Source: Lasioglossum baleicum (taxonomy: Eukaryota > Arthropoda > Insecta > Hymenoptera > Halictidae). Taken from it: a DNA stretch of 64,000 bases. The translations under genes and the position numbers were made by a program. A model generated the notes under the pieces. The model was not told the origin of the DNA. It searched no databases and worked only from the letters and a program-made list of their open reading frames with translations. Where the stretch lies: NCBI RefSeq assembly GCF_051020765.1, contig NC_134937.1, positions 17,228,947-17,292,946 of the forward strand. Direction: 5' to 3'. Positions within the stretch are counted from its first letter, which is position 1. Each line of letters starts with the position of its first letter. Below, in pieces: positions 38,201 through 47,200 of this stretch.

Positions 38201-41200
38201 TAATCTTTCCCGCAACTTTTCTCCTTTGGCTTCTCCGGCTGAGAACTATCATTCGAACAGTCTTCTTCTCGAAAGAAAAGATGTTGATCCAGGACTTTAA
38301 AAGATTCGTCGAGCTACTCGGCTCCTGGTGATTAATTCGACGGTGCAGAGGATCATCCGATGTTATAAGATTCAAATGTCCCGATCGTAACTTTTGACTA
38401 GTTTTTCCAGCAACTTTCTTCTTCGGATCGATCAACCACAGTTCTCCCAGCTTCTCTTGCTCGCGGTATTCTTCGCCAATGCTTTCTTCAGCCATCCAGT
38501 CTTTCAGCTGAACGATCAGGTCGTTTGTAAAGCTCGGTCCTTTTCAAAGGGGAAGATGTTGACCCAGAAGATCCGTTACCCGGTTCCTGATGATTAATTT
38601 ACCCCTTTGCACTAACCGGGAACGTCTGTCAGCAAACTATGCGTCGAACTTTGATCAGAATAGTTTCGAAAGTTGTCGTTTCCCGGATTTTTGGTCCATC
38701 GCGGACCGAGCTTTCATATTTCTCGAAAGTTTCCTCTCGTTGCCATGTTCCCGTCGAATCCCATTCTTCAAGGTTCCTTTTGGCCACGAATCTCGAGGTT
38801 CCGCGCGGCATGGTTTAAGCGGTTACCCCTCTTACGCGGAAACGCGGCGCAAAGGAACAGGAACTAATCGAGAACCGGCTCCGAAAATTCCGACGTACAG
38901 TTTTCTCTGGGAATAACAGGAATTCATCGATCCGCGTGTATTCTCTGGCCGGTCGTAAATTATACGGCAAGATTAGCCAACGTTCGTGTAAAAACTGCAG
39001 GAGGTGGAATAGTCTCGATAGAACCGCTCCACTTTTGTTCCGCGGAAACTGGTGCGGAAACGCGACCTTCGACGATTGTTTTAGAGCAGTTCTATCCTTA
39101 ACAACAATGTTTTGTAATGGAAAAATTCACGGAATACTGCATCACAGTTTGTGTCGAATTTTCGGGAAAATCTATACTCGTCTCGGCTATCCTCATCGCC
39201 CTCGACCTTCCACCATTTTACAGTGTCTTTCTTCTCGAGTCTAAACGATTCTTTTCGTTTCTGTTTCAGTTACCGAGGATGAGATTCGAGAATGGTGAGT
39301 CCAAAGGAACGAACTTCCCTTTTCTTTGTGCGAAAAGAAAAATGATCGGATGAACGTAATCGGAGATCGTGCTATTCGTTTCGAAATCAATCTCGTCCGA
39401 GATTTACCGCTTCTGAGAACACCAGATGATTGATTATTAGAACGTGTCGTGTCGTTTTTCGCACGTAACACACTTTGAATTTCGAGATTCGACATTTAAA
39501 TTCGTTAACGCTAAACCTACCGAGTTCTAAAAATGGCTGGCACGTGTTGCCTTATCAAAATGACATCATGGAATTTATATAGACGTTCTGTGATTTTTAT
39601 TATATGTGCTTGTAGGTTTAGCGTTAATAATTCGTTTTGCGAGGAAACGAAAGTGGATAACACGTTGAACGACTGTCTGTTTAGGCACAAAGGATTCCTG
39701 AAAGACTGTCCCAATGGCCGACTAACGGAACAGGTATTTAAAAAGGTATGTAACCAGCGCGAGGCGCTAATTGAACGAAAATCGATGCGCATGATTCCAG
39801 GTGTTCATAAAGATCTACAAGCAGTTCTATCCTCAAGGTGACCCCTCGAAGTTCGCCATGCTCGCGTTTAGGGTTTACGACGAGAACAGCGTAAGTTATC
39901 CCGACAATAGCACTGTCCAACCCTCTAATTTCACGATTCCGTCGAAAAATACACCCTTCGAAATGGAGTAACTTTTTCCAAGTGAGCGAAGATTTTACAT
40001 TAGAACATTAGAACACACATTGAAAACGTTATTTCGTCGTGAAGCGTGTACAGAGACCGACCGTAAGTCTTCGGTATTGTTATAAACGAATACGCCATTG
40101 CAATCGTTGAATCGTTTCACGCGAGAAACATTTGCACAGCACTCGCGGTCGACGGGCGAAAAATCCCGCGTTGCAACAACTTGCAAAAACACCTGTTGGT
40201 CGACGGAACGTGTAGAATAGTTGAAATTTGTTGGATAGTTTAATTATCGACGTGTGGATAACCGCTTTATCGGTTCGAGACGAAGCTCTCTCGAAAAAGG
40301 TTCGAAAAAATCAGCTTTATTCGAAACTCTGGCCGCAGCGGACCGTGATCGTGTTCGCTTTCGGTGCAACTTTGTCCGATGCTTTTCGCGGTACCATCGT
40401 TCGTCAGGAATTCGCGACACGCGACCCTCTTTCACATTTTCGCAGAGAGGAATGTATCCACTCGCCGCCGTGTTTCACCCTGCGTCACGCGAGAACTTTC
40501 CCTCGACAACTTCGGGCCGGGAAAGCATTTCAATTTTCCAATTCGCGAGGAACTGGCGAAACACTGCCTCTAGAGCTTGAAGTCTGCGGAAACTACTTCG
40601 GTAAACATTTCTCGATGGAAATTTAAAGAAACACTGCCTTTAGAGTATTCGGACTAGAAAATAGGAAACACTGCAACCAGAGTGGTCGCATAAAGCTAGC
40701 GGAGAAGAAGCTTCGAGTGTCCATAAATGTCTACAAAGCAGCCATTCGTACTCGCCTATCTTCGGCGTTCGCGATGCAAACGAGTAGTTGACATATAAAA
40801 CGAAAACAGAAGTTCATCTTACGACTAGAGCTTAGGGTGCTTCTTGTGGTGTAACTTGCTCTAGCGGGAACCGATTGCGAGACTGGAGGCTTTAAAGCGG
40901 ATCTAGGTTTACGAGCGAGACCCTCTTTTTCACGATATCGTAACAGTTGAAACATCGTCGGTTTTCGGAGCCAATGTGAGTAGCTCTCAGTGTATTTCCC
41001 GGAGCTGACGCGTACAATTTTTATCTTGCGTAAAGATCCGTCGATAGAGGCGAGAGACCCCATCGTTTTAGACGGCTGGTTCGCGTTTTATTGCAGAGAA
41101 AAGTGGCCATCGAGACGGGAATAAAACCGCGACGGCATTCGGTAATAGAATTTCGGAGCCCTCGGACGATTCACGATGCTCGTATCGCGAAAGAGAAAGC

Positions 41201-44200
41201 GCGTGAAAGAGGGGGAACGAATACGAGACACCAATTTTATTTTTTAAGACATAAAATACTCCCTCTGTCCCATAATAATAGTAACAAGTGAATATTTAAA
41301 CTATTATTGGGAATTATTGGCGAATGCAGCTGTAAGTTGATTTCGAGATATTTATTTTCTTCTGTTACTATTATTATGGGACAAATTAAATTCATAGTCT
41401 GCTCATATTGTTATGGGGCAGAGGGAGCGTAAAATATGCTTCCGATTTTATAACTGTTTTAAATTAAAAAATCTGAAAAGAAATTGAAATTAAGAAGTCT
41501 TCAGCCACGAGCTTTCAAAAATTATGGAATAATCGCCGGTAGGTAATCTGTTTGAAGTGTCAATATTGCGTATTGGTCAAAGCCTTGGTGTGTCATATTT
41601 TTACCGTTTCCTCTACATTCCCGTGTTTTTCCCATTCTCGTTGATCCACTCGTGGCATTGTCCACCGGGGACTGGAAACAGACAGGAGCGGCGTCGTCTG
41701 CGCGTTTAATGGCCCGCGGCTTGAAACGTTACGTTGCTTGTCGTGGTGTCCTCGTGTCCCCGCCGGACGATATTTCACGATTCTTCGCCCCCGCGATTTT
41801 CCTCGTCGTGGTAAACAGTTTTCGGCGAACGCGAGAACGTTTTACAAATGGCTGCTTTCGTAACACGCCGGACAATCAATTTTCGCGATGGCCCACCTCG
41901 TCGCCTCGATGGAGAGACGACAATGTGCCATTGGATCCGGACCATTCTCTTGCAGGACGGCACGATAGAATTCGAGGAATTCATAAGAGCGCTCTCGGTG
42001 ACGTCGCGGGGCGACTTGGACGAGAAACTGCACTGTGAGTATGACAATCTACATTCAATGGCGCCTGCTGATAGTCTATTTGTTAACCCTTAACGCTGAG
42101 CCTGCCAGCGCCAGTCACATAACCGATCTCAGATTTTATTTTCTAAGCGGTTAAAATGTTTTAGCTTATACAAATGACAAGGATCTATTTATTTAGATCT
42201 TGTGCAAGTTTTATTATTATACAATACTAGAGGGGAGTTGTTGCTCGCTCGCTTTGCGAGCTCGCGAGAGGATTAGTCGTACGCATTTTATTTGGTGTGT
42301 GACTCTCCTGGCGAATGTTTATAATGTCGATAATGCAAACAAACGTCGATAATGTAAATTTCTATTGAAATATTGATTAAAAGCTGCGACGTTCTATTGA
42401 AATATTGAAACAATTTAGCAGAAGGTACCGATGCGACCCTATTATACTATCCACTACGACTTTCAATGTCCACATAATTGCGAGATTGATGTATCTGGAT
42501 CATATTAGTTTTTTCAGATCATAATTTTATAAAGTTCAAAAAGCTCGCGATCATGAATTGCTCTTTCAATCGCCTTGCATTTTATAGTTTGTGACACGGG
42601 TGCACTGTATGGCGCGCTCGATACTTGCAAAAAGAATATTCTTTGACAGTCTTTCAACAGCGAGCACGTTGCATATATTTATTGACCTGTTGCATTTTCA
42701 AAGCCCATTATGTGTGAAAGTCCACTTAGCGCTTAAAATTGATTTTTATGAAATCGCGCATTCACGGGAGACGAATTTGCAATAATTTGACTGCGGATCA
42801 TTATTGCAAAACTTTAATGGATCATTTTATAAAAACTAGGACGAGGAGCCGGGTCAATTTATCAACTAAAAAATTACTAAAAAATCTGCTAGCGATCATT
42901 GTTCAGCACATCGACCGATTACAGAGAATCGATTTCTTGGTTTCAGGGGCGTTTCGACTGTACGACGTGGACAACGATGGTTTCATCACGAGAGACGAGA
43001 TGTATAAGATCGTGGAGGCGATATACGAGATGATAGTGAGTACACATTTCTCCTTCGACAATGGTCTCGTTATCGTCGCTCGGTTCTCGCATCGGAGAGC
43101 CAGCGGCTCGTCCCTGGATCTGCGAGAGAACTCGGGTGTTTCGCTCGATCGACTGTAAAAACTCGTCGACGGGACGCGATTAACCTTAAACGGGCACTAT
43201 CTAGCCAGCCACCGTCGACAACGGCTCACCGGATTGCGCTCTCGACGATTGTCTCGTTAACGTTGCCGGGAATCGGCAGCCGTGAAAGCTCCGCCGAAAA
43301 ACCACGGTAATCCATTCGATCGTGCAAAAACTAACAATCAAGATTTGGTCGTTGTCAACTCCTGACAGCATTCGGTTCGCTCGCTGTGTGAACGTTCACT
43401 TTTCCCGTCTGGACAAACCGATAACGTCGTACAAAGAGCAACCCATTCGATCGTGCAAAAGCCGAACAATCAAGATCCGGTTGGCTCTCACTGCTTGATA
43501 ACATTCGGCTCTCTCGATCGCTGTATAAACAATATTTCAGTATGCACGGAAATAACGTTGAAAAAGATATTCATGAAATACATACTTTTTTGTCGACGTT
43601 GGCCTGTTTCGTGCGGCGCGAGGACTTGCCTTTTCCTTTTAACAATTGCTTGATGTACTTCACGATTTTCAGAAAAATATGGAAACACATGTTAACCTCC
43701 AACGCTCTGTCATTGAAATATACAGGGTGATCAACGCGTGTAACTCTCATTTGTTTACCACATCAGAGCCTTCTTCTGCTTCGTCTGTATCCTCCAAAAT
43801 CGCATTTGCTACGAGCGAAATGGCGATCGCCTCGCGTTCTTATTAAATAAAACACCGAAGGACGAATGGATAGCGATAAAAATCGATTTTCGAGTCTACC
43901 GCGGCGGTCGGAGCGCAATTTGTTTCGGTTTTGGCCGCGTCGCCCGCACATTTCGCAACTTTCAAATCGCATTTCCGGTGACGGATGGTGATCGCGCGGT
44001 TTCTTGGGACTCGTACAGCATCGACCTGTCGATATTTCGCAGGCTCGCGTTAAGTGAACACCGCGCGAATTTCGAGACAGTAGACAGTGATCGGCTATGG
44101 CACGCGAGAATAATCATTATTTATGCGACCGGAGTTTCGGTGGTAGACCGGCGCATTCTGCAGCGAACTGTTACGGTCGTTATCGCTGCCGGTGCACGGG

Positions 44201-47200
44201 GTGGCACGAGACCGTCAGGGGTGCTAGAAGCCACTCGGAGAATCATGAACGTTTCCCCGTGTCCACTCATTTCGCAGGAGACAACGTTGCTCTTGCGGTC
44301 CATTCATATTCGTTAATCGCGGTTGGCCGAACGCCAGCTTGTTTGCCCCCCGCCATTCCAAACCTATAAAATATCATGCGCGCGCGCGCATTTGACGGCT
44401 ATCTCGCGAGATTTACGAGCGAGCGAGAACCGTGGTTTTTTCTTAACGGAGGATTACGCGTATCACCTTTTGGCCCGTGCAGATAACGCCCGCGCGACCA
44501 TTCCTGGTAATTGCCGTGTCGTTTGTCCTCGATTCGACTGGCCATGTACCTGCAAATTGGCTACAGATGCGGCTCGACTCCACGGAGAATTACACCTTCA
44601 TTTGTCACCGAAAAATTGCGGCCCGTCAATTACGGACAATCGTTTGCAACGAGAACGCGTCGAGCCCGGAAAGCACGCGACGCTTCGCACATTTGCATCC
44701 GTCAGCGCAATAATCCACACACGATCGCTTGTTGCCAATCATACAATAATTCACACGTGCGACGGTCAATTGAGCACGTCGAATATAAAAAGTTTAACAG
44801 TAATGGACGTCTCGTTTGGACTTTGCAAAAGATATTAATCCTCACGCCGATGTGTGCCTAATTCGCGTTTGTCTCTCAATTTCAAGTTCCTTTAATTTAC
44901 TGACTATTAAGTAAGTCACTCTGAAACGTGAAAAGCTTGGCAGAGCAAACTTGGAAGATGATTAATTGTTTCGGTTTGCGAACAGGTCAATTATTACTGC
45001 GGGAAACGAAACTCCGTTTGCAAGCTGTTTCTTGTAATCTACAAACACGAAGCTTAAAGCAACAGTTCCATTCGCGTGCTCGATCGCAAATACATAAAAG
45101 CCGCGACGGTATCGCGTTCAGAGTAAATATTATGAATAAATAAATGCTGCACAGCGTGACATTATCCAATCCCACGGGCGGTAGTTCTGTTTTGTGAAGC
45201 ACTGTTATGTCAACTCTGCGGACCTATGAAGCGGAGAAGATCGATGCGACTTTACGAGTAAACAAATTACACGCAGGACGTGACCTAATCGAACGGGCAA
45301 TACTACAGTAGAGTCTTGATGTCGGAAGAACCCTCTCGGAGGATGTTACGAGGCAGCTTAGATGGTGCAATTCCAGTTTTGTTGGATCGTGACTCCGCTG
45401 TATCTCTGTTAGAGTGTTCGGTGCTTTGAAAAAGCACTAACCCAAAAGATATGAAACTCCGATAAAATTTGAAAGTCTGCGGGGAGACTAATTTCACCGG
45501 GGATTAACGTTGCCTCGACGAACACAACACTCTGTTTTGTGCCGTTGATTTGCTATTCGTTCTCGTGCTCTTATGCCGGAGTATCAGGGGCCGACATCGC
45601 GGCGATAATTGCTCGTGATTTCAGCCTTAGCAGCGTTAAACCGCCGATGAATGTTAAACATTGAAGGAGGGAGAGCCGATCCGCGTGCGAGATTTCTTCC
45701 GAGCTTATCATCTCGACACGAAAAACTCCGATTAGCCGCCCTCGCAGCCCGATTGACTTTTTAAAAACGGACGGGACCTTCCGGCGGACTTAATAACTAC
45801 ACTGGGGTGACCATCGTTTGTTTAACGCACGGACAGCGGGTCTTTTTCGCAAGTATATGGTTGACGCTGGGGACCATTAACAATCATACGAACGAGACAC
45901 ATCAGAATTCCTCGCGAATATAGATAAAATTCAACTCATCGGCGTCATTAAAAACAGATTTCTCTGCTTGGTTCCCGTGTCGTCATCCAGACGATTTTTC
46001 TTCCCCATAAAAATTGGCAACCAACGACGAAACGAGCTCGATTCTCGCGCGACTTCAATATCCCGCGGGAATTTCAGGAAACGTCGATGCCGCGCATAAA
46101 TCCTTGCCGGCATTGTGATGGTGAAAGAAAAATGGCGCGGCAAGCCAATTTCCCTTCGCCTGGATCGCATTAAACGATCTCGCGGCTTCCACGAGGCAGC
46201 AGTATCGCGGATCTCTCGCGTTTCGCGGCCGCGAAAGAGGAAAAATCTGCCAGGGCGTACGCGTGCGTCGCGATACAACGATAAAACTCGGCTCGGCTCT
46301 GGCGGCGGCCTGTTCTATCTCGTTTTAAAACAGAAATTGTGCCACGTTGCTGCACGCTTTGCCGCGAGAAATCATTGAATAAAAGTCCGCCTTTGTAGCC
46401 GGTGTCCCGGTTTCGATGCACGTTGCAAACGTATCGGGACTCCGGGGGATTAGAGCGCGGCCTGCGCGCCCCGTTCTCTTTAACGAAAATATAAAGTACG
46501 CCCGAGCTTGGGAAACGCGCAACTTCGCTTAAACTCGCATAGTTTGCATAGCGACCGGCTGCTGTCGCAGCTTTTCAGCTTCCCTTGCTTTTTCAAAAAA
46601 CCCGCCACGCCGCGTTCCTGTCGTTTTTCATTTAATGCCGCGCGCTCGCGTCCAAGTTCACGACCCACTTTCCGCGATTTTTATACCGCCGAGAATAGAC
46701 GCGGCGCCTTTAACTTTTAGCTTTCGCCCTCGCCTCTCGTTACGTCGCACGATCGCGTTACCGTGAGTCAATTCTTCCGCCGAACTAATGCATCGTCACC
46801 TGTCATCTTGATTCATCGCTCGACGTGACCGTCAATCGAGCTGTTCGCGAGCCAGAGCGATTAACACTGTAATGGTACTCGAGGGACTGCCATGACCTCA
46901 CTGAAATTTATCGTATACTGCTTCGCGCTGTAGTGCCGGGTAATTTAATTAAATTGAATGACGTGCTCGCAACACCTCCGAAACATTCGAATTTTTTTTT
47001 TAGCTACAACTGGATGCGTGCACTTTTCATCGTACATTTGACATGTTCAAATTTGTCTGCACAACTTGAAACATTTCTTTCCCCTCGCAAACCTCCCTAG
47101 ATTCGAAGTCTTCTCTTTACATCAAGCCCGTAAAAATTTAACTGAAATCTTCAGTTACAATTTTAGTCCACTTTGACGGAGTAGGTTCGAGTTGGTTCTC

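Larger units (their letters stand above)
14245..39269 (+). other. Frq: Intron 1 of the frequenin-like gene (25,025 bp)
   Basis: GT-AG intron holding no recognisable nested gene on either strand. It contains an AT-rich degenerate repeat (14517-14770), GACTGCGG-family MITEs, a piggyBac-like relic (18975-19780), a fold-back hairpin with an hAT end (30233-30480), a mariner-type MITE (32524-32863) and TTAA-flanked MITEs (31251 onward, 33842-34060). There is an 11-C run at 23284-23294 and a (GATTC)n run near 29540-29560. A degenerate direct repeat containing AAGATGTTGA is seen at 38278 and 38553. The long CG-rich remainder is featureless to me. Confidence 0.85.
39891..41955 (+). other. Frq: Intron 4 (2,065 bp)
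   Basis: Holds a Stowaway-like MITE (41259-41427), a single GACTGCGG-family arm (41013-41047) and the right end of a TTAA-type element near 41514-41552. No nested gene seen. Confidence 0.9.

Noticed and set aside
38097..38495. 132-codon minus-strand frame with repeated KVAGK-like pieces
   Set aside because: The repetition reflects a degenerate DNA duplication within intron 1. No splice sites or family match.
43760..43835. Short acidic minus-strand frame in intron 6 (AILEDTDEAEEG)
   Set aside because: Only about 25 codons between stops. It could be a transposase C-terminal relic, but nothing else of the element is visible.
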